The position numbers were made by a program, and so were the translations under genes. 64,000 bases of DNA from Saccharopolyspora oryzae. GTDB lineage: Bacteria; Actinomycetota; Actinomycetes; Mycobacteriales; Pseudonocardiaceae. Below the pieces are notes generated by a model. It was not told the DNA's origin, searched no databases, and worked only from the letters and a program-made list of their open reading frames with translations. Positions 1 through 9,127 of the stretch are shown piece by piece; positions within the stretch are counted from its first letter, which is position 1, and each line of letters opens with the position of its first letter. The DNA lies in the NCBI RefSeq assembly GCF_027853915.1, contig NZ_JAQGLA010000034.1:1-64000 (forward strand), in the 5' to 3' direction.

Positions 1-2240
1 GCGGCTCGGTCCGGCTGGCGGTGCCGTGCGACCGCCGCTGGGGGCGGGGCTGGCTCCTCCGCAGCAGCGGCGGGCTCCTCGACGGCTGGGGTTGGTGCCT
101 CCGCGACCGGGGCGGGCTCCTCCGGCTCGGCGTGGCGAGCTCGGCGGCGACCACCGCGGGGCTGCTCGGGCAGCTGGAGGCTCGCCCTGATCTCGGCCAA
201 CGACCGGCCTCGCGAACGTCGGCCGCCGGCCTCGCTCCGGTCCCGGTCCGCGTCGTCGGCGGGTTCGCTCGCGACAGCCTCGCCGCGCTGGTGGTCCTCG
301 TCGGGAGCTTCGACGACGACCGGTTCCGGAGCGCCGTGCCTGGGCGCGGCCGTTTCCGCAGGTTGCCGGTCGTCGGGTTCCGGCTCGATCACCGGCAGGA
401 TCGTCGTGGCGTCGGCGGGTTCCGGCTCGATCGCGGGCAGGATCGTCGTGGCGTCGGCGGCGGGCCGGTCCGCGCCGAACGAGGGCCATGCGTCCAGGAT
501 GGCCGCGGCTTGGGACGGATCCAGCGCGAACGCGCTGTCCAGCGGCGACGCTGCTTCGTCGGGCTGCTCGAGCGACGGCTCCGGGACGAACGACGTCTCG
601 GGGAACGCGTCCTCAGCGCTGGCCGACCGCTCCCAGGGGTCCGCAGGCCACCAATCGGACTTCCCGAAGCTCTCACCAGCGGATTCGTGAACCGTGTCGT
701 CCGCTGTGGCAGGTGGGTGCTCGTCGGTCGGCTGGTGCGCGCGGGTCTTCAAGTCCTCGAGCAGCGCGGAGTCGAGCACCACGGTCGGCTCGTCGGGTGC
801 CTGCGATTCGCTCGCCTCCTGCCGGAGGCGGCGCTCTTCGCGCAGCTCAGCGGCCCGGCTGGTGAGCGAGTCCATCAACCGGCGAGCCACGTCCGCCGCA
901 TCGTCGGACTCCGGCCGGGGCCGCGGCAGCTCCGGCTCCGCGTCGTCCAGCATCAAGTCCTCGACCGGCTCGGATTCGGCCGGTTCGACCTCAACAGCTT
1001 GAACTTCAGCCCCAAGAGCCTCATGGGGCTCCGCGTCGAGCATCGGCTCGTCCGGCTCGGCCTCCGGGAACTGGATCTCCGGCTCCTCGTTCCCGACCTG
1101 CGGAACAGGCGGAACGACGTCCAGGCCGGGTTCGGTCATCGCCGAGTGCCCCCGCGACTGGCGGGGCACGTCGACGTCCTCGGTGAGCACCGGGTACTCG
1201 GCGAGCAGCCGCATCCGAGCGTGGTGCACCGCAGCACGCCACCGCCGATCAGCCGCGTACGCGCCGCGCAGGGCGCGCAGCGCTTCGGCGAGCTCCGTCC
1301 CCTGTTCGTGCACCTGGGACAGGGTGTTGAGGGATTCGGCGAGCAGACCGTCGAGCTTGTGCCGCTCGGAGATGGCCGCCGTGTCGCTGAGCACCCGCAA
1401 CGCCGCCGCGTGGTCACCGTTGGGCAGGTGCACCCGCGTGGCCAGCGCCAGCCCCAACCAGCCGACCGGTCCCGCCGCCGCAGCGCGCACCGGCTCGGCC
1501 AGCACTCGTTCGGCGGCCTGGACGGCCTCGGCGCGATGACCGAGCTCCAGCAGCGACTGGACCCGTTCCAGCACCAGCCGGGTCCGGATCTCGCCGCTGT
1601 CGGCCGCCGGATCACCGAGCTGACCGAGCAGCTCCAAACCCGCGTCGGCGACCTCCGTCGCCTCGGCGAACTCACCGATCCGCCGGTGGTGACCGGCACG
1701 AGCCGCGCAGACGCGGGCCTTGAGCAGCCGAGCGGTGTCCCGGTTGCCCTCCCCCGCTCCGTACAGCCGCTCGGCCTCGTCGAGGGCTTCGGTTCGAGCG
1801 CCGTCCTGCTGGTGCACCGGCATCGAGGCAGCCGACGCCAGCAGTGCGTGCGCCCGCAGCGACGGTTCGATCCGCTCCTGCCCCAGCACGGGACGCAGGA
1901 TCCGAGCTGCGACCTCCGGACTGCCCGCGGCGCACGCGCACCACGCCAGTTCGACGCGCAGCTCGGCCGTCACCTCGGCGTCGCCCGCGGCTTCCGCATC
2001 GCGGACCGCGGCGAGGGCCCGGCCGGTGGCCGGGACACCTCGCCCCAACCGGTTCGAGGCGAACAGGGCGAGCGCTTCCGCGCGCAGCCGCGCCGCCAGG
2101 TCACCGGAGTGCCTGGCGAGCGCGCCAGCGCGATCACTGAGCACCAACGCGAGCTCGGGGACCCTCCACCGCATCTGGTGCGCGGGTTCGAGGAGTCCTT
2201 GCGCCGAACTGGAATCAGGTGAACCGGACACGCTCGCCAA
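1..2240 (-). CDS. Helical-repeat (TPR-like) protein with long acidic tail, 3' end missing
   Basis: About 746 codons are visible; the gene runs off the left edge, so its C-terminus is unknown. The first ~370 residues are Ala/Leu/Glu-rich paired helices resembling TPR repeats. The rest is low-complexity, rich in Glu, Pro, Ala and Asp, and probably disordered. It contains a 14-residue unit ending ILPxIEPEP repeated twice in tandem (bases 375-458). I chose the TTG at 2240 because GGAGGC lies just upstream; a GTG at 2231 is the alternative. It begins 12 bp after the ettA stop codon on the same strand, so the two are probably co-transcribed. No catalytic motif is visible. A scaffold or regulator is possible but is inference. 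A 733-codon open frame on the opposite strand is its antisense shadow. Confidence 0.7.
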   Translation of the reverse strand, partial: MASVSGSPDSSSAQGLLEPAHQMRWRVPELALVLSDRAGALARHSGDLAARLRAEALALFASNRLGRGVPATGRALAAVRDAEAAGDAEVTAELRVELAWCACAAGSPEVAARILRPVLGQERIEPSLRAHALLASAASMPVHQQDGARTEALDEAERLYGAGEGNRDTARLLKARVCAARAGHHRRIGEFAEATEVADAGLELLGQLGDPAADSGEIRTRLVLERVQSLLELGHRAEAVQAAERVLAEPVRAAAAGPVGWLGLALATRVHLPNGDHAAALRVLSDTAAISERHKLDGLLAESLNTLSQVHEQGTELAEALRALRGAYAADRRWRAAVHHARMRLLAEYPVLTEDVDVPRQSRGHSAMTEPGLDVVPPVPQVGNEEPEIQFPEAEPDEPMLDAEPHEALGAEVQAVEVEPAESEPVEDLMLDDAEPELPRPRPESDDAADVARRLMDSLTSRAAELREERRLRQEASESQAPDEPTVVLDSALLEDLKTRAHQPTDEHPPATADDTVHESAGESFGKSDWWPADPWERSASAEDAFPETSFVPEPSLEQPDEAASPLDSAFALDPSQAAAILDAWPSFGADRPAADATTILPAIEPEPADATTILPVIEPEPDDRQPAETAAPRHGAPEPVVVEAPDEDHQRGEAVASEPADDADRDRSEAGGRRSRGRSLAEIRASLQLPEQPRGGRRRARHAEPEEPAPVAEAPTPAVEEPAAAAEEPAPPPAAVARHRQPDRA
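375..458. repeat. Tandem direct repeat, two 42-bp units
   Basis: Units at 375-416 and 417-458 are nearly identical. They encode two copies of a 14-residue Thr-Ile-Leu-Pro/Glu-Pro motif in the disordered part of the minus-strand gene, and the repeat keeps frame. This looks like a recent slippage duplication in a low-complexity linker. Confidence 0.85.
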
Positions 2241-2252
2241 GGCGCCTCCGTT

Positions 2253-3929
2253 TCAGCCCCGGGTCAGTTTGCGGTGCGTCACTCGGTGCGGACGAGCCGC
2301 TTCCGCGCCCATCCTATCGATCTTGTTCTGCTCGTAGCCCTCGAAGTTGCCCTCGAACCAGAACCACTTCGCCGGGTTCTCGTCGTCGCCCTCCCACGCG
2401 AGGATGTGCGTGGCGACGCGGTCCAGGAACCACCGGTCGTGGGAGATGACCACGGCGCAGCCGGGGAACTGCTCGAGCGCGTTCTCCAGCGAGCTCAGGG
2501 TCTCCACGTCGAGGTCGTTGGTCGGCTCGTCCAGCAGGATCAGGTTGCCGCCCCGCTTGAGCGTCAACGCGAGGTTCAGCCGGTTGCGCTCACCACCGGA
2601 GAGCACCCCCGCTGGCTTCTGCTGGTCCGGGCCCTTGAAGCCGAACGCGCTCACGTACGCGCGCGACGGCATCTCGACCTGGCCGACCTGGATGTAGTCC
2701 AGTCCGTCGGAAACGACCTGCCACACGTTCTTCTCCGGGTCGATGTTCGCCCGGTTCTGGTCCACGTAGGACAGTTTGACGGTGTCGCCGACCTTGACCG
2801 TGCCGGAGTCCGGCTCCTCCAGGCCCACGATGGTCTTGAACAACGTCGTCTTGCCGACACCGTTCGGACCGATGACGCCCACGATGCCGTTGCGCGGCAA
2901 GGTGAACGACAGGTCGTCGATGAGCAGGTTGTCGCCGAAGCCCTTCTTGAGGTTCTCCACCTCGACCACGACGTTGCCCATCCGCGGGCCCGGCGGGATC
3001 TGGATCTCCTCGAAGTCGAGCTTGCGGGTCTTCTCCGCCTCGGCAGCCATCTCCTCGTAGCGGTTCAGACGGGACCGCGACTTGGTCTGGCGGGCCTTGG
3101 CGTTGGAGCGGACCCAGTCCAGCTCGTCCTTCAGGCGCTTCTGCAGCTTGGCGTCCCGCTTGCCCTGGACCGCCAGGCGCTCGGCCTTCTTCTCCAGGTA
3201 GGTCGAGTAGTTGCCCTCGTACGGGAAGGTCCGACCGCGGTCCAGCTCGAGGATCCAGCCCGCGACGTTGTCCAGGAAGTACCGGTCGTGGGTCACGGCG
3301 AGCACAGCGCCCGGGTAGTTGGCCAGGTACTGCTCCAGCCACAGCACGCTCTCGGCGTCCAGGTGGTTGGTCGGCTCGTCCAGCAGCAGCAGGTCCGGCT
3401 TGCTCAGCAGCAGCTTGCACAGGGCGACCCGGCGCCGCTCACCACCGGAGAGGTTCTTGACCTCGGCGTCCGGCGGCGGGCACCGCAGCGCGTCCATGGC
3501 CTGCTCCAGCTGGGAGTCCAGTTCCCACGCGTCGGCGTGGTCCAGGTCCTCCTGGAGCTTGCCCATCTCCTCCATCAGCTCGTCGGAGTAGTCGGTCGCG
3601 AGCTGCTCGGCGATCTCGTTGAAGCGGTTGAGCTTCACCTTGATCTCGCCGACGCCCTCCTCGACGTTGCCGAGGACCGTCTTCTCCTCGTTGAGCGGAG
3701 GCTCCTGCTGCATGATGCCGACCGTGTAGCCGGGCGACAGGAACGCTTCGCCGTTGTTCGGCTGGTCGAGTCCCGCCATGATGCGCAGCACGGTCGACTT
3801 GCCAGCGCCGTTCGGCCCGACGACGCCGATCTTGGCGCCCGGGTAGAACTGGATCGTCGCGTTGTCGAGGATGACCTTGTCGCCATGCGACTTGCGCACG
3901 TTTTTCATGGTGTAAATGAACTCGGCCAT
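2253..3929 (-). CDS. ettA: Energy-dependent translational throttle protein EttA (ABC-F ATPase)
   Basis: 558 aa. ABC-F proteins bind the ribosomal E site and gate translation according to the ATP/ADP state. Two ABC cassettes are visible. The first has Walker A GPNGAGKS (residues 38-45), signature LSGGERRR and Walker B LLLLDEPTNHLD. The second has GPNGVGKTT, LSGGERNR and LLDEPTNDLD. The N-terminus MAEFIYTMKNVRKSHG is the typical EttA/ChvD start, which is why I chose 3929 over the 84-codon upstream extension at 4181. The charged linker between cassettes (KAERLAVQGKRDAKLQKRLKDE region) matches the P-site tRNA-interacting motif. Length is normal for the family. The TPR-like gene follows after 12 bp. 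Confidence 0.97.
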   Translation of the reverse strand: MAEFIYTMKNVRKSHGDKVILDNATIQFYPGAKIGVVGPNGAGKSTVLRIMAGLDQPNNGEAFLSPGYTVGIMQQEPPLNEEKTVLGNVEEGVGEIKVKLNRFNEIAEQLATDYSDELMEEMGKLQEDLDHADAWELDSQLEQAMDALRCPPPDAEVKNLSGGERRRVALCKLLLSKPDLLLLDEPTNHLDAESVLWLEQYLANYPGAVLAVTHDRYFLDNVAGWILELDRGRTFPYEGNYSTYLEKKAERLAVQGKRDAKLQKRLKDELDWVRSNAKARQTKSRSRLNRYEEMAAEAEKTRKLDFEEIQIPPGPRMGNVVVEVENLKKGFGDNLLIDDLSFTLPRNGIVGVIGPNGVGKTTLFKTIVGLEEPDSGTVKVGDTVKLSYVDQNRANIDPEKNVWQVVSDGLDYIQVGQVEMPSRAYVSAFGFKGPDQQKPAGVLSGGERNRLNLALTLKRGGNLILLDEPTNDLDVETLSSLENALEQFPGCAVVISHDRWFLDRVATHILAWEGDDENPAKWFWFEGNFEGYEQNKIDRMGAEAARPHRVTHRKLTRG

Positions 3930-4060
3930 ACCCGAATCGTAGTTGCGCCCCGTGTCGGCCCGCGCACGCGGTCCCCCAGCGTCCGGCGGCCGATCTCCGC
4001 ACCCGCGGCACCGGCTGCCACCACCTCCTCCCGATCGGTGTTCGTCGCAGTTCGCGAAGG

Positions 4061-4456
4061 TCAGCCGGGTGGCGGAGCGCCGACGGGTTCCAGCGCCCGC
4101 ACCTCGGCCCGGGGTGGTGGAGTTGCGCGTGCGAGGTCCAGTCCAACCGCACTCGCCTCCACTTCGACGGCGGTGCGCCACTGCCCGCCCGACTCGTAGT
4201 CGCGGGTGCGCAACCGACCGGTGATCACCACCGGATCACCCTTGGACAGCCCGCCGGCCACACCTTCGGCGAGGCGCTTCCAACAGCTCACCGTGGCGAG
4301 GACGCGATCACCGTCCACCCACTGGCCGGTGCTCGGGTCAAGCCGGCGCGAGTTCGCCGCCACCCGGAAGTTGACCAGCTTGTTCCCGCCCGCGGTCTCG
4401 CGGACGACCGGTTCGGTGATGACGTAGCCGACCACGGTCACCTGGGTCTCGTACAT
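4061..4456 (-). CDS. ssb: Single-stranded DNA-binding protein (short SSB paralogue)
   Basis: 131 aa with one OB fold: strands around TQVTVVGYVITEPVVRE, then NFRVAANSRR and VSCWKRLAEGVAGGLSKGDPVVITGRL, all classic SSB features. The C-terminal tail is short and Pro-rich and lacks the acidic DDDIPF-type tip that recruits partner proteins. This is typical of the second, shorter actinomycete SSB (SsbB-like, reported to act in sporulation and chromosome segregation in Streptomyces). The start at 4456 has GAGAGGAG upstream; a longer frame opening at 4561 lacks support. It lies 131 bp upstream of ettA. Confidence 0.93.
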   Translation of the reverse strand: MYETQVTVVGYVITEPVVRETAGGNKLVNFRVAANSRRLDPSTGQWVDGDRVLATVSCWKRLAEGVAGGLSKGDPVVITGRLRTRDYESGGQWRTAVEVEASAVGLDLARATPPPRAEVRALEPVGAPPPG

Positions 4457-4613
4457 GTCCGTCGCGCTCCTCTCCGCGCAGCGCTCGACGAGCGCTGCCA
4501 CCTCGGGAAATTTCGCGGCCAATCTCCGGCTCGCCACCCAAGGTTGCCGGAGGATCACCACTCAGCGCGACTGATTTGGCACTCTCCGTGCGGATTCTGG
4601 CCGATCGGCCAGG

Positions 4614-6671
4614 TCACCTGCTCCGCTGGTCGTCCTTGTCGGCCAGTCGCTTCAGCATTTCGTTGTACGCCACCAGATCCGCGTCGCCGTCCGCATCGGC
4701 CTTCCGGTCGATCCGGCGAGCCGTTCGGCCATCCGCCCGCGACCACTGGATCAGCAGCGCGAGCATCACCACCACCAGCGGGACCTCGCCGGACGCCCAC
4801 GCCAGGCCGCCGCCCAGCCGCTGGTCGGCGAGCAGGTCGGTGAGCCACGGCAGGTCGAGGCCGCGGTAGAAGTCGCCGCCGATCACGTTCGTGGACATCA
4901 TCAGCGCGATGCCGAAGAAGGCGTGGAACGGCATGGACGCGAAGACCAGCCCGACCTTGCCCATCGGCGGCAACTTGCGCGGCGCCGGGTCGATGCCGAT
5001 CACCGGCCAGTAGAAGACGTAGCCGACCAGCAGGAAGTGCGCGTTCATCGCCAGGTGCGCCCAGTGCTGCGTCAGCGCCACGTCGAACAGGCCGCTGAAG
5101 TACAGCGCGTAGAAGGAACCGACGAACAGCACCAGGGCGACGATCGGGTTGGTCAGCACCCGCGTGATCGGCGAGTGCACGAACGCCAGCAGCCACTCCC
5201 GCGGTCCGGGCGGCTGCTCCTTGCCGGCGGGCTTGAAGACGCGCAGCGCCAGCGACGTCGGACCGGCCATCACCAGGAATACCGGGGCCAGCATGGACAG
5301 CAGCATGTGCTGGCCCATGTGCACGCTGAACACCGCGGGCGCGTACTTGCCGATGCCCGAAGAGGTGGCCACCAGCACCGTGGCGCAGCCGAGCAGCCAC
5401 ACGACGGTCCGCCCGACCGGCCAGCGGTCGCCGCGCTGCCGCAACCGGCGCACACCCAGCAGGTACAGGGCCGCCATGGCCAGCGCGAGCGTGCCGAAGA
5501 CCAGGTCGAACCGCCAGTCGAACATCAACCGGAACGCGGTCGGCGGCGAGTCCAGCGGGTAGCCGATCAGCAACTCGGTCCGGTTCGGGACGGTCGCGAG
5601 GCCGTCCGGCGGCGGGGTGCGCCCGAGCGCGACGGCGACGCCGACCGTGGCAAACATGACCAGCGCCTCGACCGCACCGAGGCGCAGCAGCGCGGCCACG
5701 CCGGCGCTCTCCTCGATGCGCTGCACGGCACTGCGCCGCTGGAAGTACCCGAACACGCCGAGCACCACGAGGCAGACGGTCTTGACGATCACCAGAAGCC
5801 CGTAAGTGCTGGTGAACAGCTGCTCAGGAGTCATCCGCACGAACGCGTTGATCACGCCGGACAGCGCCAGCGCCACCCAGCAGATCAGCGCGATCAGCGA
5901 GTACCGCCTCGCGACCAGCGGCAGGTGCGCACCGCGGCGGGCGGCGTGCGCCAGCAGCGCCACCAGGCCGCCCACCCACAGCGCCGCGCCGAAGAGGTGG
6001 AACAGCAGGCTGTTGGTGGCGATGTCGTGCGCGCCGCCGCTGGCGGAGTGACCGGTGGCGATCACCGGGAACAAGGCCAACAAGCTCAGGCCGAAGGCGA
6101 CGACCGTCCAGCCCCACGACAGCACGATCCGGCAGCACAGCACGACCACGAACGCGATCACCGCGGTGAGCAGCCACGCCTGGGCCTGCTCCAGTGCGTC
6201 CACCAGGCCGAACAGGACCTCGGTGTTGAGCACGTCGCCCACCGGGCGCCCGGTGGCGTCCGCGGCGATGAACGGCACCATCAGGACCGCACCCACGCAC
6301 CACACGGCGGCGGCCCAACCGGCGGTGCGGACCGCGGCGTAGCCGTCAGCGGCCAGTGCCCCCGAACGCTTGGCCGGGATGGCGAAGGCGGCGAACAGCA
6401 GTGCGCCGATGCACACGACCGCGCCGGACTCGGCGATCACGCGGACCACCGGCAACCCGTACTGCGTGATCGGGCCCGGATCCGGCAGCCCCAACAGCTC
6501 GTAGGACGCCCCGGCGGACAGCGTGGTCAGCGCAGCGGCGACGAGGGCTGCGAGCACAGCAGCGGTGACGACCAGCACGCCCACGGAGCTGGACGTGCTG
6601 CGCCGTTCCGGTTGTTTTTCCTGCGCGGTCTCGGATGGCACAAACCGAGCGTAGCCGTCGATTTGAATCAT
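4614..6671 (-). CDS. Copper resistance CopD / cytochrome oxidase assembly CtaG fusion membrane protein
   Basis: 685 aa and strongly hydrophobic, with about 15 membrane spans. The N-terminal half (to ~residue 340) matches CopD, including the HxxxxxLWVGG element (LFHLFGAALWVGG). The C-terminal half matches the caa3-type oxidase CtaG family, with HMGQHMLLSMLAPVFL, HLAMNAHFLLVGYVFYW and MPFHAFFGIALM, whose His and Met residues could bind copper. Fused CopD-CtaG proteins are common in actinobacteria. It probably handles copper at the membrane for respiratory oxidase assembly, which fits ctaB about 29 kb away. The cytoplasmic tail is highly charged. The ATG at 6671 has no clear ribosome site; a GTG at 6641 is an alternative. 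Confidence 0.9.
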   Translation of the reverse strand: MIQIDGYARFVPSETAQEKQPERRSTSSSVGVLVVTAAVLAALVAAALTTLSAGASYELLGLPDPGPITQYGLPVVRVIAESGAVVCIGALLFAAFAIPAKRSGALAADGYAAVRTAGWAAAVWCVGAVLMVPFIAADATGRPVGDVLNTEVLFGLVDALEQAQAWLLTAVIAFVVVLCCRIVLSWGWTVVAFGLSLLALFPVIATGHSASGGAHDIATNSLLFHLFGAALWVGGLVALLAHAARRGAHLPLVARRYSLIALICWVALALSGVINAFVRMTPEQLFTSTYGLLVIVKTVCLVVLGVFGYFQRRSAVQRIEESAGVAALLRLGAVEALVMFATVGVAVALGRTPPPDGLATVPNRTELLIGYPLDSPPTAFRLMFDWRFDLVFGTLALAMAALYLLGVRRLRQRGDRWPVGRTVVWLLGCATVLVATSSGIGKYAPAVFSVHMGQHMLLSMLAPVFLVMAGPTSLALRVFKPAGKEQPPGPREWLLAFVHSPITRVLTNPIVALVLFVGSFYALYFSGLFDVALTQHWAHLAMNAHFLLVGYVFYWPVIGIDPAPRKLPPMGKVGLVFASMPFHAFFGIALMMSTNVIGGDFYRGLDLPWLTDLLADQRLGGGLAWASGEVPLVVVMLALLIQWSRADGRTARRIDRKADADGDADLVAYNEMLKRLADKDDQRSR

Positions 6672-6723
6672 TCAGCTTGCAGGGAGGCCGGGTCAGCAGG
6701 TGATCTCCGCCCCCGGTCACCGC

Positions 6724-6729
6724 TACGGT
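6724..6729 (+). promoter_or_regulatory. Probable -10 box of a leaderless gene
   Basis: TACGGT ends 6 nt before the GTG of the DUF3558 lipoprotein gene. This spacing places the transcription start at or next to the first base of the start codon. Confidence 0.5.
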
Positions 6730-6735
6730 TGCAGG

Positions 6736-7302
6736 GTGACCGCTGTCCGTCGCCGTGCGCTCGTGGTGCCGATGTTGCTCCTGTGCGCGACCACCGCATG
6801 CACCCCGCCGGTTCCGGGCGAACCGGTGCCCGCCGCCGGGTTCCGCGACGAGCCGCAGACCTCGACCGCCGTTCAGCGGAGCGAGTCGCCCACTCCACGT
6901 GACGGCGCCGGGATCGACCCGTGCAGCCTCCTGGCGCCCCAAGACCTGGCTGCGCTCGGCGGCCCGGTCGGACAACCGCACCCGGACCAGCCGGTTCCGG
7001 GCGCGTGCACGCACCAGCTGACCAGCGGCCCGGACAACGTCGCGGGCGCGGGGTTCTACGACCCGGTGCCGGTGGTCGCCCAGCACCAGCCGCGCGGTGT
7101 GGCGGTGGAGGTCGAGGGACGCTCGGCCTGGTTGTACTGCGAGCTGATCGACGCCCACCAGACCTGCACGGCGGCCACCGAGCTCGGACCGGACCGCTCC
7201 CTGCTGACCATGCTGTCCCTCCAGGACGCCTCCGCCGCGGACACCACCGACCACCTGTTCGGTCTCACCACCGCGGCCCTGCACAAGCTGCCCCCCGCCT
7301 GA
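6736..7302 (+). CDS. DUF3558-family secreted lipoprotein
   Basis: 188 aa. The N-terminus is a short lipoprotein signal with Arg residues, a hydrophobic stretch (VVPMLLLCATTAC) and a Cys that would be lipidated. The mature part carries the DUF3558 hallmark GIDPCSLLAPQDLAALG followed by a second Cys in CTHQL, consistent with a disulfide. The family is restricted to actinobacteria and its function is unknown. The GTG at 6736 is preceded by TACGGT at 6724-6729, only 6 nt away, so the mRNA is probably leaderless; the frame opening at 6700 is therefore rejected. It is divergent from the CopD-CtaG gene across ~65 bp. Confidence 0.85.
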   Translation: MTAVRRRALVVPMLLLCATTACTPPVPGEPVPAAGFRDEPQTSTAVQRSESPTPRDGAGIDPCSLLAPQDLAALGGPVGQPHPDQPVPGACTHQLTSGPDNVAGAGFYDPVPVVAQHQPRGVAVEVEGRSAWLYCELIDAHQTCTAATELGPDRSLLTMLSLQDASAADTTDHLFGLTTAALHKLPPA

Positions 7303-7452
7303 CCAGCGGCAACGCCCACCGTTACGGTTCCAGCTGTCGATCAGCTTGCCGTTAGGTACCGGGTCGGCAACGGTGCAGCGCCGATGCCACGGGGACGGCC
7401 ACGTGCCGCTACCCTGCATGCTTGCAGCTCAGAGGAGCTGTGCGCCGAAGGA

Positions 7453-7526
7453 GCCCCCATAGCTCAGCTGGATAGAGCAAAGGACTTCTAATCCTTAGGT
7501 CGCAGGTTCGAGTCCTGCTGGGGGCG
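7453..7526 (+). tRNA. tRNA-Arg (anticodon TCT)
   Basis: The acceptor stem pairs GCCCCCA with TGGGGGC. The anticodon arm is AAGGA-CTTCTAA-TCCTT with anticodon TCT, decoding AGA. The T arm is GCAGG-TTCGAGT-CCTGC and the discriminator base is G. No CCA is encoded. AGA is a rare codon in this GC-rich DNA. Confidence 0.96.
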
Positions 7527-7535
7527 CAAGCCGCA

Positions 7536-7563
7536 GGGGTTGATCTCGTTCGAGATCAACCCC
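7536..7563. terminator. Bidirectional hairpin after tRNA-Arg
   Basis: Perfect 12-bp stem (GGGGTTGATCTC with its complement) and a 4-nt GTTC loop. It lies between tRNA-Arg and the convergent DHFR-like gene. There is no clear T tract. Confidence 0.7.
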
Positions 7564-7612
7564 CACTTTACCGCCGCGCGGTCGAGCCCGGGGCGATCCG
7601 AGGCCGGGGTGC

Positions 7613-8176
7613 TCAGCGCCTGGTCTCGTACCTGGTCAGGACCACGCCGTCGGGGAACGTCCTGGTCTCCACCAGGGTCAGGTTCACCCAGTTGTCCAGG
7701 GCCGCGAAGAACGGCGTGCCGCCACCTACCAGGACCGGGTGGGTGACGATCATGTACTCGTCGATCAGCCCGGCCCGCATGGCCGCTGCGGCGAGGGTGG
7801 CGCCGCCGATATCCATGGGGCCGCCGTCCTCGGCCTTGAGCCGGGTGATCTCGGTGACCGCGTCGCCGGTGACCAGGCGGGTGTTCCAGTCGACCGTGCT
7901 GGTCGTCGAGGAGAACACCACCTTCGGCATTTCCTGCCAGCGGCGGGCGAACTCGATCTCCGCCGGTGTGGCGCCCGGCTGCTGGTCGGCGGTCGGCCAG
8001 TAGGAGCTCATCGTCTCCCACAGCTTGCGCCCGTACAGCGCCAGGCCTGTCGCCCCCACCCGGTCGGACCACCACTGGAACAGCTCGTCGCTCGGCTCGC
8101 TCCAGCCGAGGTCGTCACCGGGCGCAGCGATGTAGCCGTCCACGCTCAGGTTCATGCCGAAGGTCAGTTTTCGCAT
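7613..8176 (-). CDS. Dihydrofolate reductase/RibD C-terminal-like protein, copy 1
   Basis: 187 aa. The DHFR/RibD_C fold is indicated by the N-terminus MRKLTFGMNLSVDGYIA, the GRKLWETMSSYWP helix, the PKVVFSST strand, the MDIGGATL turn and the C-terminal VLVGGGTPFF element. These proteins bind NAD(P)H, but substrates of this branch are generally unknown. They are not the essential folA or ribD. GGGAGG precedes the ATG. It is first of three related genes within 2.1 kb, two on the minus strand and one on the plus. Confidence 0.88.
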   Translation of the reverse strand: MRKLTFGMNLSVDGYIAAPGDDLGWSEPSDELFQWWSDRVGATGLALYGRKLWETMSSYWPTADQQPGATPAEIEFARRWQEMPKVVFSSTTSTVDWNTRLVTGDAVTEITRLKAEDGGPMDIGGATLAAAAMRAGLIDEYMIVTHPVLVGGGTPFFAALDNWVNLTLVETRTFPDGVVLTRYETRR

Positions 8177-8326
8177 AGTGCCAGCCTCCCGAGAGTCTCG
8201 GTGTACGGACCAGCGCGGCGCGGAAAAATCATCGGTCAGGCCACACCGAGGGCCGGTTCACCACCCCGCCGAGCGGATGTGCGTGCGAAGGGGAACCACG
8301 TCCTGAGCCCAGCTATACGGGGGACT

Positions 8327-8965
8327 TCAGTCGCCGGTGCTGCGGTCGGGGTTGCTCAGGTCTCCTGTTCCGGGGGTTCCGGGGGCGAGGCCGTAGCGGA
8401 GGTGGACGGTGCCCTTCGCGCCGGCTGCCGGGGGTTCGAGGAGGGTGAGGTTCGTGGGGACCGCGCCGCTGTCGAACACCTTCTTCCCGGCGCCGAGCAT
8501 GAGCGGGTGCACCCAGAGGTCGAGCACGTCGAAGAGCTTCTCGCGCAGGAGGGTCTGCACCAGGTTCAGGCTTCCGACGACCTTGACGTTCTCGTGGCGG
8601 TCGCGGATCTCGCGGACCTCGGCGGCCAGATCCGAACCGATCTGCGTGGACCCGGCCCACGAGAGGTCGGGTTTGCCGCGGGAGGCGACGTACTTCGGGA
8701 TGCTGTTGAAAAGCGTCGCGATCTCGCTGTCCACACCGCCTTCCTGGTGCGGCCAGAAGGCGGCGAAGATGTCGTACGTCCGCCGGCCGAGCAGGAGGGC
8801 GTCCGTGCCCTCGTACGCGGCACCGATCTGCGCGCCGGTGACCTCGTCCATCAGCGGTGCCTGCCAGCCGCCGAACGTGAACCCCACCGGGTCCTCGTCG
8901 GGGCCGCCGGGCGCCTGCCCGACGAGGTCGAGGGTTGCGAAGAGCTCGATCTGGATGCGGCCCAT
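8327..8965 (-). CDS. Dihydrofolate reductase/RibD C-terminal-like protein, copy 2
   Basis: 212 aa of the same fold as its neighbours: LLLGRRTYDIFAAFWP, KVVGSLNLVQTLL and LMLGAGKKVF are the nucleotide-binding-type elements. It differs from copy 1 by a longer N-terminal loop (GGPDEDPVGFTFGGW) and a basic/polar tail rich in Gly, Thr and Asp. AGGAG lies 5 nt before the ATG. The gap of 150 bp to copy 1 suggests separate or loosely linked transcription. The in vivo reaction is unknown; reductase activity is inference from the fold. Confidence 0.88.
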   Translation of the reverse strand: MGRIQIELFATLDLVGQAPGGPDEDPVGFTFGGWQAPLMDEVTGAQIGAAYEGTDALLLGRRTYDIFAAFWPHQEGGVDSEIATLFNSIPKYVASRGKPDLSWAGSTQIGSDLAAEVREIRDRHENVKVVGSLNLVQTLLREKLFDVLDLWVHPLMLGAGKKVFDSGAVPTNLTLLEPPAAGAKGTVHLRYGLAPGTPGTGDLSNPDRSTGD

Positions 8966-9127
8966 TCCTTGCTCCTGATGAATCGGTCGGCTCGGTCAGC
9001 AGGTAGGACCTGCGTGCGTCGGAGAACTCATCGGAACCGTCCACCGAAAATCTCGCAGTCGTTCGTCGAAGTCGGGGCCCGCCGTTCGATGCGTTGACGA
9101 CGCAGTCGACACGAAGGAGACGACGAG

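Noticed and set aside
21..2222. 733-codon plus-strand open frame
   Set aside because: Arg/Gly/Pro-rich with no family pattern. The minus strand of the same region encodes a protein with clear helical repeats, normal composition and a ribosome site.
2274..4199. 641-codon plus-strand frame opposite ettA
   Set aside because: Exact antisense of an unmistakable ABC-F gene; produced by high third-position GC.
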